Program-made: the position numbers and the translations under genes
In this document: positions 25,750 to 33,757 of the stretch, piece after piece
How positions within the stretch are numbered: the stretch's first letter is position 1
How the letters are laid out: the number at the start of each line of letters is the position of its first letter
Origin: a bacterium
GTDB lineage: Bacteria > Cyanobacteriota > Vampirovibrionia > Gastranaerophilales > Gastranaerophilaceae
DNA length: 64,000 bases
Direction: 5' to 3'
Assembly (NCBI GenBank): GCA_017626055.1
Contig: JAGAJM010000006.1
Span: forward strand, 248,001-312,000
Notes under the pieces: generated by a model
Told to the model about the DNA's origin: nothing
The model's database searches: none
Seen by the model: only the letters and a program-made list of their open reading frames with translations

Positions 25750-26609
25750 TATTTAACAATACGTTCCATAGCATAATCGTTCATGTCTTTTACTAGTTCC
25801 AAGATTGTTTTGCGTGTTTCTTCGCTTGGATAATCATCTTTTCTCCAGAAGTAATCATCACTTAAGACTTCAACTAATTCATCTTTAATCTGTTGTTTTT
25901 TTAACTTTGTTCCAGGTTTAGACAAGTCATCTATACCATAAACTAAGCACCTAAAATGATCATATAATTCTGGAATATATTTTTCATACGGGGAATCATT
26001 AAATATATCACCTGCATAATTTAAGTCTGTAATCCTTCTCAAAAATGGTATCAATTCTTGCAATCTTTCTTCTGGAAGTTTAAAGAATGCACCAAGTGGT
26101 TCTGTTGCCCCAATATCTTGTTCGTAACGTGCAAATTCCACCACGGCAAGTCTATCATCAGCACTACGTCCAGCGTTTAGTTTGATAAGTTTTTGAATAA
26201 ATTGTCGTGAAATTGGCTCCCCTGCTGCGTTGAACATATCAACTTTGACTCCATGTCCTGGAATAGCTTCATCCCAAGTTATTGCCATTACTTCTTTTAG
26301 TATTTGTGGTCTTTCCTCTTCGCAAAGTTCCTGTTCTAATGACTGTAAAATCTTCTTGGATTCAGACGGGGTGAAAAGTTTATATTTTCCGTTGCGTATG
26401 TTTTGCAAAAGTTCAATACATTCATTTTCTATTTTTGTTGAACTTTTTGACCACAAGCCACAGAATGGAACTTGTACCCCTTTTTGATTATATATTGATG
26501 TTTCAATAGAATTTTCGCAAAACAAAGTTTCTGGCTGATTATTAGTTATTTCAGCCTTAAGTTGGGGTTGTATATTTACCTTGTCACTTGTGACTTTATT
26601 TAATTGCAT
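25749..26609 (-). CDS. hypothetical 286-aa protein with internal VPFCG tag
   Basis: A soluble, mostly helical protein without signal peptide. The first 45 residues look disordered and lead to KGVQVPFCGLWSK near residue 45, a variant of the N-terminal F-x-G/S/A tag. The rest has acidic helical segments (ESKKILQSLEQELCEEERP) and a WRKDDYPSEETRK region near the C terminus. AGGTGA precedes the ATG. The next minus-strand gene upstream encodes a tagged pentein, but the gap argues against tight coupling. The family was not recognised. Confidence 0.62.
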   Translation of the reverse strand: MQLNKVTSDKVNIQPQLKAEITNNQPETLFCENSIETSIYNQKGVQVPFCGLWSKSSTKIENECIELLQNIRNGKYKLFTPSESKKILQSLEQELCEEERPQILKEVMAITWDEAIPGHGVKVDMFNAAGEPISRQFIQKLIKLNAGRSADDRLAVVEFARYEQDIGATEPLGAFFKLPEERLQELIPFLRRITDLNYAGDIFNDSPYEKYIPELYDHFRCLVYGIDDLSKPGTKLKKQQIKDELVEVLSDDYFWRKDDYPSEETRKTILELVKDMNDYAMERIVK

Positions 26610-26694
26610 AATTCACCTAGGAGAATTCTACCTATAAATATAAACGATTTTAAGTTGAAAAATTGCCAAAATTTATCCCCTATGTAAATCTATG

Positions 26695-27948
26695 TTAAAG
26701 AATTTCTGAGACAGTGCAGTGAATACCACCCATAAATTTGAAAAGTCGTTCAGTTAATCTTTCGTCAATAAAATGTATGTTTTCTGGTTTTATGTATGGG
26801 CTAATGCTATCAACAAACATTTTTCTTGTGCTAAAACCTGTTAATTCTTCAATTTCTGGGGTTATCCCCAACTTTCTATCAAATAGTGATGCGTTTGTAA
26901 CGTAAACAAGTTCACCATGTTGGTTTTTAGTTACGATTGCGTTTATAAAATTGTTTTCGTATATGTTTTCTAGTTCTACTCCAATATTTTGTTTTTGAGA
27001 AACTTCAAATGTTTTTAATTTGATGTATTGATTTACTCTTTGTTGAATATCAGGTGTATGATTTCGTGCAAGTTCATTTAAATCTTGCATATTTTTTGCA
27101 AAGTTTTCTAAACGTTCTTGTTCTAAGTCTGGGTTTTTAATCCCATCAAGGTAATAATGAGTTCCAGGAACAGGGATTGGATTAAATCCATTATCAGATA
27201 GAGTGTTTATTATTTGAGTTGTTTTTTCTTGAGGTTTGTATCGTGCAAATTGTTCAGTGATATCCCACTTTGCAATTTCTGTTTCAAGTTTATCAATAAT
27301 TTCATCTAACTGAACTTTTTGTTCTGATGTAATGTCGTTTCTTTTTGCGTGTTGTCTAAGAATATCTAATCCTCTGTTTAAACCATCTTTTGTTTTTGTG
27401 TAATCAGCAACCAAAACATTGCCATTATCAAGTGGTCTTACGAATAAATCTATGTGCCAATCAAGACGAGGAAGTGGGCAGATTTCATCAACGCCAAGTA
27501 TTTTCTTGAACAAGTCTTGAGGATAAATGTCGGCTTTATTATCACCAACTAAGAGTTTTTTTACACCATTAACATCACAGACAAAGAAGTTTCCACCTCT
27601 TAAATGTGGTTCAGATTTAATTGTTGGAAGTTTTAGCGCTTTACTTAGCCCGTCTGCGGATGCTCTAAGAACACGTTTAAGATGTTCGCGTGTTGAGTCA
27701 AATAGTATTGCTCTATTATCCATTACAGTTATGTAATCTTGAGCCCAAATGAATTTGTTTTGAGTTGAAACTTCAGCTAGTTCTTTTCGTATGGATTTAG
27801 ATGCAATACTTGGGGTAAATATGTCAACATCCATTGCCCCTGATAGCTTTTGTAAAGCCTCAGCACATCGTTTGTCACTAACAAATAAACCTTTTAGTTT
27901 TCTTGCATCATATCCTGTGAAGTTTTGTGTAGTATATTTTATTTCCAT
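26695..27948 (-). CDS. pentein hydrolase, agmatine/peptidyl-arginine deiminase-like, with N-terminal NFTG tag
   Basis: 417 residues from the ATG at 27948; a longer frame starts 42 bases earlier without support. Motifs follow the agmatine-deiminase order: WAQDYITV (family WxRD), HLRGGNFFVCD (family GGN), RLDWHIDLFVRP with the catalytic histidine, and GGIHCTVSEIL at the very end with the catalytic cysteine. Members hydrolyse guanidino groups to release ammonia. The Arg-to-Gln change in the first motif and the 200-residue divergent middle make the substrate uncertain. The tag QNFTGYD lies at residues 8-14, within the first 15 residues. The Shine-Dalgarno site is weak. Confidence 0.75.
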   Translation of the reverse strand: MEIKYTTQNFTGYDARKLKGLFVSDKRCAEALQKLSGAMDVDIFTPSIASKSIRKELAEVSTQNKFIWAQDYITVMDNRAILFDSTREHLKRVLRASADGLSKALKLPTIKSEPHLRGGNFFVCDVNGVKKLLVGDNKADIYPQDLFKKILGVDEICPLPRLDWHIDLFVRPLDNGNVLVADYTKTKDGLNRGLDILRQHAKRNDITSEQKVQLDEIIDKLETEIAKWDITEQFARYKPQEKTTQIINTLSDNGFNPIPVPGTHYYLDGIKNPDLEQERLENFAKNMQDLNELARNHTPDIQQRVNQYIKLKTFEVSQKQNIGVELENIYENNFINAIVTKNQHGELVYVTNASLFDRKLGITPEIEELTGFSTRKMFVDSISPYIKPENIHFIDERLTERLFKFMGGIHCTVSEIL

Positions 27949-28064
27949 GTGATAATCTTTCTTCACGATGTATAATGCATGTGAAAGCAAAATTTTGCTA
28001 TTGAATTATTAACTAATGTAAATAACAACCCCACAAATTGTCAAAAATAAATATTTAGAGGTTT

Positions 28065-28094
28065 TTGACGGAACATATATTTAGACTCTAATAC
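28065..28094 (+). promoter_or_regulatory. promoter for the 105-aa tagged protein
   Basis: TTGACG and TAATAC separated by 18 bases, 27 bases before the ATG at 28121. Confidence 0.55.
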
Positions 28095-28120
28095 AAGTAA
28101 ACAAAAAAGGAAAATTAATT

Positions 28121-28438
28121 ATGATGGTTAACAATGTTGCATTTACCGGTGTTCAAAAAACAATCCAATCATTTATGACAGATGAAGCTCACAAATTTAT
28201 GCCAGCAGGTAAAATTTTTGATAAAGCTGAAGTTGCGGCAGCAACTGAAGCTGCAAAAGCTGCGAAAGCTGCTGATGAAGTTGCTGAAGTTCCATTCTTC
28301 AACCACAGAGGTAATAATATAATTGATGATTCAGTTGCTAAATTACAAGATGAAGCTGCTGCAAAAAGTTATGCTAAATCTCATGGTGTTCATGTTCCAG
28401 AAGAAGCTGCAGAATCAACTATAAAAATAAACGCATAA
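28121..28438 (+). CDS. small Ala/Lys-rich protein with N-terminal VAFTG tag
   Basis: 105 residues. The N terminus is MMVNNVAFTGVQKTI, the clearest tag in the window. A central helix is almost entirely Ala, Lys and Glu (AAATEAAKAAKAADEVAE). There are no cysteines, signal or membrane helix. AAAGGAAA precedes two adjacent ATG codons. The gene stands alone between a promoter and a strong terminator, so it is independently expressed. Family not recognised. Confidence 0.68.
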   Translation: MMVNNVAFTGVQKTIQSFMTDEAHKFMPAGKIFDKAEVAAATEAAKAAKAADEVAEVPFFNHRGNNIIDDSVAKLQDEAAAKSYAKSHGVHVPEEAAESTIKINA

Positions 28439-28455
28439 TTTGTAAAATTTACAAA

Positions 28456-28490
28456 TAAAAAACAGGGGCTAGTGCTAGTCCCTGTTTTTC
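28456..28490 (+). terminator. terminator after the 105-aa gene
   Basis: AAAAACAGGGGCT pairs with AGTCCCTGTTTTT (one G-T) around a short loop, followed by T. The next gene's TATAAT box is at 28494-28499. Confidence 0.88.
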
Positions 28491-28525
28491 TGTTATAATT
28501 AGTTCAAAGCACAAGGGAGATAATT

Positions 28526-29008
28526 ATGAGAGATGAATTATTATCAATAATTGAAAAAAATAGCAGAATTGATTTTAGTGAATTGGCCGTGTTATTGGGT
28601 CAATCTGAAGAAAAAGTTTTAGAAGAACTTTCTAACTTGGAAAAAGAAGGCATAATTTGCGGTTATCACACATTGATTAACTGGGAAAAAACTTCTATTT
28701 CGAAAGTTACAGCTTTAATTGAGGTTAAAGTTACTCCTCAACGTGGTACTGGCTTTGATAGTATAGCTGAAAGAATTTATAACTATCCTGAAGTAAAAGA
28801 TGTATATCTAATTTCTGGTGGTTATGATTTGATGGTAATTTTAGAAGAAAAATCATTAAAAGAGATTGCAAACTTTGTTTCTTATAAATTATCAACTTTA
28901 GAAAATATTTTCAGTGTTGCGACTCATTTTATTTTGAAAAAATACAAAGATCACGGCACTATAATTAACAAGAAAAATAAAGATGAAAGAGAGATTATTA
29001 CCCCATGA
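28526..29008 (+). CDS. Lrp/AsnC family transcriptional regulator
   Basis: 160 residues with the usual layout: an N-terminal winged helix-turn-helix (about 1-55; DFSELAVLLGQSEEKVLEELSNLEKEG) and a C-terminal RAM effector domain with the GGYDLM glycine turn. It binds DNA as an oligomer and responds to small ligands, often amino acids. Its stop overlaps the start of the aminotransferase gene as ATGA, so it probably regulates that operon. A TATAAT box lies 27 bases before the start, and AAGGGAG precedes the ATG. Confidence 0.88.
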   Translation: MRDELLSIIEKNSRIDFSELAVLLGQSEEKVLEELSNLEKEGIICGYHTLINWEKTSISKVTALIEVKVTPQRGTGFDSIAERIYNYPEVKDVYLISGGYDLMVILEEKSLKEIANFVSYKLSTLENIFSVATHFILKKYKDHGTIINKKNKDEREIITP

Positions 29009-30180
29009 GAAAGTATTTATCAGATGCAGTCGTAAATATTAAACCATCAGGTATTAGAAAATTCTTCGATATCGTAAGTGAGATGAAAGATGCAATTTCA
29101 CTTGGTGTTGGGGAACCTGATTTTGATACTCCTTGGCATATCAGAGATGAAGGGATTTATGCGTTCGAACGTGGTAAGACTTTCTACACATCTAATGCTG
29201 GTTTAAAAGATTTGCGTATTGAAATTGCAAATTACTTAAAACGTACTCAGAATTTAGAATACAATTCAGATAATGAAATTATTGTAACTGTTGGTGGTTC
29301 TGAAGCTATTGATATTGGTTTGCGTGCGATTATTAACCCTGGGGATGAAGTTATTATTCCTCAGCCATCATATGTTTCATATGAGCCTTGTGCAGTTTTA
29401 GCTGGAGCAAAGCCTGTAATTATTAATCTGAAAGCAGAAAATGAATTTCGTTTAACTGCTGAAGAATTAAGAGCTGCGATCACTGATAAAACAAAGATTT
29501 TAATTCTTCCGTTTCCTAATAACCCAACAGGTGCGATTATGGAACGTAAGGATTTGGAAGCTATTGCAAAAGTTTGTATTGAAAAAGATATTCTTGTAAT
29601 GTCTGATGAAATTTATGCAGCATTAACATATAAAGAAAAACACGTTTCTATTGCCGAAATTGATGGTATGAAAGAACGTACAATTCTTATCAATGGTTTT
29701 TCAAAAGCATATGCAATGACAGGTTGGCGTCTGGGTTATGCTTGTGCACCGAAAGAATTGATTCAACAGATGACAAAAATTCACCAATTTGCGATTATGT
29801 GTGCACCAACAATCAGCCAATATGCAGCAGTTGAAGCCTTAAAAAATGGTGATAAAGATGTTGAAGAAATGCGTCAGGCATACAACCAACGCAGAAGATT
29901 TTTGATGGATTCTTTTAAGAAAATGGGTCTTGATTGCTTTGAACCATTTGGAGCGTTTTATGTGTTCCCTTGTATCAAAGAGTTTGGGATGACAAGTGAA
30001 GAATTTGCGACAAAATTCTTGCAAGAAGAAAAAGTTGCGATTGTTCCTGGGACTGCTTTTGGTGATTGCGGTGAGGGATTTTTGAGAATATCTTATGCTT
30101 ATTCTTTAGAAAACCTTAAAGAAGCAATCGGACGATTGGAAAGATTTATTACAAAATTGAGAAATCAAAGACAAAACTAG
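29005..30180 (+). CDS. class I/II PLP-dependent aminotransferase
   Basis: 391 residues, the typical length for the AspC/PatA type. Visible features are VGGSEAIDIGLRAI, FPNNPTGAIM with the cofactor-contacting Asn and Gly, MSDEIY, and GFSKAYAMTGWRLGYA with the Schiff-base lysine. Such enzymes move an amino group from an amino acid to a keto acid. Pairing with an Lrp-type regulator in the same operon suggests a role in amino-acid metabolism, with aspartate or an aromatic amino acid as likely substrates. The hairpin after the stop overlaps the next gene's start. Confidence 0.9.
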   Translation: MRKYLSDAVVNIKPSGIRKFFDIVSEMKDAISLGVGEPDFDTPWHIRDEGIYAFERGKTFYTSNAGLKDLRIEIANYLKRTQNLEYNSDNEIIVTVGGSEAIDIGLRAIINPGDEVIIPQPSYVSYEPCAVLAGAKPVIINLKAENEFRLTAEELRAAITDKTKILILPFPNNPTGAIMERKDLEAIAKVCIEKDILVMSDEIYAALTYKEKHVSIAEIDGMKERTILINGFSKAYAMTGWRLGYACAPKELIQQMTKIHQFAIMCAPTISQYAAVEALKNGDKDVEEMRQAYNQRRRFLMDSFKKMGLDCFEPFGAFYVFPCIKEFGMTSEEFATKFLQEEKVAIVPGTAFGDCGEGFLRISYAYSLENLKEAIGRLERFITKLRNQRQN

Positions 30181-30190
30181 CAAAAAATTT

Positions 30191-30222
30191 AACCTTCATG
30201 TTTTAGATAAAATATGAAGGTT
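30191..30222 (+). promoter_or_regulatory. hairpin containing the start codon of the next gene
   Basis: AACCTTCATGTTTTA and TAAAATATGAAGGTT are almost perfectly complementary (one G-T pair) around a two-base loop. The 3' arm contains the ATG at 30214. It follows the aminotransferase stop by 10 bases and may serve as terminator, or as a lock on the downstream start codon. Confidence 0.6.
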
Positions 30223-31098
30223 TATTTTAATAATTTTGTAAATAGTGTTAGTCCTGTAAGTTTTAAATCTGATGGCGTTTCAAATCAAAATAAAGTCGAT
30301 ATGTCAGCACCTCAAGATACATTTGTGCGTTCAGCAAAAACTCAAGATGTTTACACACAAAAACTTAACGCATTATTCCCAAACGGAGCATTAGATAAGA
30401 TTTATGCTCAAATTGGTAAAGAATTAGGTATTGATGTTTTACCTACGTTGAAATTCTATGGACCATCAGATAATGTTATGGCTGGTGGTTTTACGTTTAG
30501 TAAGAATGAAATAGCACTAAGCTTAGGTGAAATTTTTAATTTTGATAAAAAAGTTGTTATGGTTAAAAATGGCAGATATTTGACTTTAGTTGCTCCTCAA
30601 ATAGGTATGCCAATGTTTGCAGATAAGGCAAGTTGTGAAATGGTTGCTAATGCTAATCGTAAAAATATTAAGATGATTGCGGATGATGTGAAAGTTGTTT
30701 CAATTACAGATGATGATTATAAAAAATTTGTTATCCATAAACTATACCACGAACTTATTCACGCTCAACAACATATGATTATGAGATCAACTGAAGGTAT
30801 AGGCGAAAAAGAAATCACAAAGGCTTGGACTCATATAAAACCAAAGAATGAAGCAGAAGAAAAGAAATTAGCTGAACTTACAGAAAAACTTCATAAGGAT
30901 TCGTATTGGGCAGATAAAACTCCGACAGCTCAAAAACATAGCAAAGATTCTGAACAAGGAAAGCTTGCATACACCCTTTTAGAAGCGGTAAGAAATTACC
31001 CTGCAGTCGGTTCTCCTGAATATCATAATAACGCTCTTGAAGCGGATGCATACAAACGTTCTTATGAGTATTTGTCTAAAAACTTTGGCTCATACTAA
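30214..31098 (+). CDS. putative zinc metallopeptidase-like protein with N-terminal VSFKS tag
   Basis: 294 residues without a signal peptide. It has an H-E-x-x-H motif in LYHELIHAQQHM (near residue 180) and a later ALEADAYKRSYEY that could supply the third zinc ligand (Glu), a pattern of small gluzincin-type peptidases. The N terminus has VSPVSFKSDG, a variant of the F-x-G/S/A tag. No Shine-Dalgarno site is seen and the ATG sits in the 3' arm of a hairpin. The next ATG, 29 codons on, would lose the tag. The substrate is unknown. Confidence 0.68.
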   Translation: MKVYFNNFVNSVSPVSFKSDGVSNQNKVDMSAPQDTFVRSAKTQDVYTQKLNALFPNGALDKIYAQIGKELGIDVLPTLKFYGPSDNVMAGGFTFSKNEIALSLGEIFNFDKKVVMVKNGRYLTLVAPQIGMPMFADKASCEMVANANRKNIKMIADDVKVVSITDDDYKKFVIHKLYHELIHAQQHMIMRSTEGIGEKEITKAWTHIKPKNEAEEKKLAELTEKLHKDSYWADKTPTAQKHSKDSEQGKLAYTLLEAVRNYPAVGSPEYHNNALEADAYKRSYEYLSKNFGSY

Positions 31099-31177
31099 AT
31101 TAACCAAGTGGATTATCGTTTTGTCTGATTTTTAAATGGTAAGTTCCCGATAGTATTTTATTATTGGAGAATTTGTT

Positions 31178-31726
31178 ATGAAGAAATTGCTATCTGTTTT
31201 AATTGTATTCTTAGGATTAAATTTGTCAGCTTTAGCTGAAAATATCCATTTTAATGATTTAATTTATAAGTTGAAAACTGTTGATAAAAATGGTACAAAA
31301 CTTGAAAATGATTATTATATTGATGGCGAAAACGATGATTTTTGGACAAGTAAGGTTGAAATAACTTATTTGCCAGAGGTTTCTAATCCTTTAAAATACG
31401 CATCAGAGGTTGATAAAAAGGTTTCAGTAAATGAAAAGAAGTTGTTATTGAAGTTTGTTCAAAACAAGAAATTAGATATTGCGGTTTTGACTTATTTAGA
31501 AAATGAAATTAGTGATGATTGTGCATGTTTTGTCTATAACGTTATGAAATACGAAAAGCATCCAGATAAAGGTATTATGGCGCTTAGGTTTGCAAAAAAA
31601 TATAAAGTTAATACAAATGATGATATTCAAAAAATTGCAAATGAAGTAAAAGCTATAAATGATGATTATATGGAGCGAATAATAATTTCGCCAATTCCAC
31701 CAATTGTCAAGGAGAATTCGCAATAA
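31178..31726 (+). CDS. small secreted protein of unknown function
   Basis: 182 residues with signal peptide 1-20 (ending ALA). The mature part is charged with two nearby cysteines (DDCACF) and many Lys/Asp residues. GGAGA precedes the ATG. The C terminus ends in a proline-rich ISPIPPIVKENSQ. The stop codon overlaps the terminator of the convergent Na/Pi symporter gene. Family not recognised. Confidence 0.62.
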   Translation: MKKLLSVLIVFLGLNLSALAENIHFNDLIYKLKTVDKNGTKLENDYYIDGENDDFWTSKVEITYLPEVSNPLKYASEVDKKVSVNEKKLLLKFVQNKKLDIAVLTYLENEISDDCACFVYNVMKYEKHPDKGIMALRFAKKYKVNTNDDIQKIANEVKAINDDYMERIIISPIPPIVKENSQ

Positions 31727-31755
31727 AAGAAAAGGCACTTTATATAAAGTGCCGT
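31721..31755 (-). terminator. terminator of the Na/Pi symporter gene
   Basis: GGCACTTT / AAAGTGCC around five bases, with TTTTCTTTT on the minus strand. It overlaps the stop of the plus-strand gene ending at 31726. Confidence 0.75.
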
Positions 31756-31778
31756 GCGATTATTTAGGATAAATGTAT

Positions 31779-33539
31779 TTAAACTAATGAATACTTTTCT
31801 TTGTATTCATCGTAAGTCTTGCTAAAATCTTTGTTATCATAAGATTTTAATTGTTTTAAAAATTCGTGTTTATCGATAGTCAAATCGTTAGCTTTTAGAA
31901 TTGACGCTCCAATATTTGAACAGTGGTCAGAAATTCTTTCAAAATCATTGAACAATTCAGAGATTAAGAAGTCTAATTCGATTGGACATTCTCCATATTG
32001 AATACGTTTAATATGGCGATTTTTAGCTTTTAGAACTAATCTGTCGATTACCTGTTCAAGAGGTTCTATTCTTAGTGCTAATTCGTTTGAATTTTTAGAA
32101 AATGCGTGAGTTGTTAAAGTTACAACTTCTAGAATTGCACCAACGATTGTTCTAATATCTTCAACAAGTTCTGGTGGAAATTCCATTTCTTTGTTTTTCT
32201 TTTCTTCGGCAATGTTTAAAATATTGATTGCATGATCTCCAATTCTTTCGTAATCACCGATGATAAGTAATAACCTAGCAATAGCATTACTTGTTTCTTG
32301 AGCAAGTTCTTTGTTTGATGCTTTAACTAAATAATTTTCCATTTTATCTTCAAATAAGTCGATAAGTTGTTCATTTTTATTGATAACATCAGCTTTTCTC
32401 GGTTGAAAGTTTTTAAGTTGTTTTGTAGCATAAAGAACGTTGTTTTTCACAAGTTTAGCCATTTCGATTACTTTTTGGTTAACTTCAATTGTTGCAAGTT
32501 CTGGGGATAAAAGTAATCTTTCATCCAAGAATACAACTTCTTCTTTTTTAGTTTTTGTATCTTTAACAAGGAAGTTTGCAATGCTTTCTAATTGTTTAAT
32601 AAATGGGAATAGCATTATTGTTGTTGCAATGTTAAATGTTGAGTGTAAAATTGCAATCCCTGCTGGGTTTATGTTTTGACTTAAGATTGGAATATTGAAT
32701 AATAATTTGCCAAGTTCAAAAATACATAAAAAGATTACAGTACCAATAATGTTAAAGGTAACGTGTACTACTGCTACTTTTTTAGCATTAGAGTTCACCC
32801 CAACACTTGATATAATAGCGGTGATACAAGTTCCGATGTTTTGCCCCATAATAATAGGTAATGCCATTGAGTATGTCATATCAACTTTCATTACAAGGGC
32901 TTGTAGCATCCCAACTGATGCTGCTGAACTTTGGATAATTGCGGTAATTACAGTACCAACAAGCACACCAAAAATTGGATTGTTAAATAGTGTCATTAAA
33001 TTAATAAATTTTTCAGAGTGAGATAGTGGCTCCATTGATGTACTCATAAAAATCATACCAGTCATCAATATTGAGAATCCTAAAAATACACTTCCGACAT
33101 TTTTATTTTTGTTAGATTTTGCCGCAAAAATCATAAGAACCCCAACTAAAGCAAGGATTGGAGTGAAGGATTCAGGTTTGAACATTCTAACAACAACGTT
33201 TGTACTTTGGATGCCAGACAAACTTAAAATCCAAGCAGTGATAGTTGTACCTATGTTAGAACCCATAATTACACCAATTGCTTGGGATAATTTCATAATT
33301 CCAGAGTTTACAAGACCAACAAGCATAACAGTTACTGCTGAAGAACTTTGGATAATCGCAGTTATTGCTGCACCTAATACAAGACCTTTTGTTGGGCTTG
33401 AAGTCATTGTTTTTAAAATCTTTTCTAATTTCCCGCCTGCAATTTTTTCAAGTCCAGCTGACATAACATAAATCCCGTATAGGAAAAATGCTAGTCCGCC
33501 TAATAATTGAAGTATGCAAAATATATCAAATTTTTCCAT
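31779..33539 (-). CDS. Na/phosphate symporter (NptA type) with C-terminal PhoU-like domain
   Basis: 586 residues. The first 340 residues carry two inverted repeats with GAAITAIIQSSSAVTVMLVGL and GTVITAIIQSSAASVGMLQAL; the QSSSA-type motifs are the hallmark of the PF02690-type sodium/phosphate cotransporters. About eight membrane helices are predicted. The C-terminal 220 residues form a PhoU-like helical domain (RLLLIIGDYERIGDHAINIL; NDFERISDHCSNIG). It imports, or in some bacteria exports, phosphate with sodium at the inner membrane. AAAGGA precedes the ATG. Its operon neighbours are other sodium-linked genes. Confidence 0.9.
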   Translation of the reverse strand: MEKFDIFCILQLLGGLAFFLYGIYVMSAGLEKIAGGKLEKILKTMTSSPTKGLVLGAAITAIIQSSSAVTVMLVGLVNSGIMKLSQAIGVIMGSNIGTTITAWILSLSGIQSTNVVVRMFKPESFTPILALVGVLMIFAAKSNKNKNVGSVFLGFSILMTGMIFMSTSMEPLSHSEKFINLMTLFNNPIFGVLVGTVITAIIQSSAASVGMLQALVMKVDMTYSMALPIIMGQNIGTCITAIISSVGVNSNAKKVAVVHVTFNIIGTVIFLCIFELGKLLFNIPILSQNINPAGIAILHSTFNIATTIMLFPFIKQLESIANFLVKDTKTKKEEVVFLDERLLLSPELATIEVNQKVIEMAKLVKNNVLYATKQLKNFQPRKADVINKNEQLIDLFEDKMENYLVKASNKELAQETSNAIARLLLIIGDYERIGDHAINILNIAEEKKNKEMEFPPELVEDIRTIVGAILEVVTLTTHAFSKNSNELALRIEPLEQVIDRLVLKAKNRHIKRIQYGECPIELDFLISELFNDFERISDHCSNIGASILKANDLTIDKHEFLKQLKSYDNKDFSKTYDEYKEKYSLV

Positions 33540-33563
33540 AATCTTTTTCCTTTAAGTTAAAAT

Positions 33564-33582
33564 GGGCAGATAAAATCTGCCC
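33564..33582 (-). terminator. weak hairpin between the 51-aa gene and the symporter gene
   Basis: GGGCAGA / TCTGCCC with a five-base loop. The T tract on the minus strand is interrupted, so it may only attenuate read-through into the symporter gene. Confidence 0.5.
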
Positions 33583-33589
33583 AAAATAT

Positions 33590-33745
33590 TTAGCTTCCTT
33601 TGAAATGTGCCAAAATAACCATGCCAATAGTTACAAGAATTACAAAAATTATTGTACTAAGAGCTCCAGTTCCTTTACTTTCTGAGTAATGGCTCCTATT
33701 TAGAGCTGGTCCGTTATTTTGTTCTTTATTTATGTTATCTGTCAT
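33590..33745 (-). CDS. 51-aa single-pass membrane protein
   Basis: A short frame with AGGAG upstream of the ATG. The product starts MTDNINKEQNNG, has a polar N-terminal half, then one membrane helix (ALSTIIFVILVTIGMVIL) and ends AHFKGS. It lies 12 bases after the ArsB/NhaD-type gene, so it belongs to that operon. It could be a small subunit or regulator of the transporter. No family was recognised. Confidence 0.65.
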   Translation of the reverse strand: MTDNINKEQNNGPALNRSHYSESKGTGALSTIIFVILVTIGMVILAHFKGS

Positions 33746-33757
33746 AATCTTTTTCTC

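Noticed and set aside
33109-33471. Long antisense frames inside the symporter, transporter and large helical protein genes
   Set aside because: They mirror hydrophobic or biased codon use of the true genes on the other strand, with no start signals.
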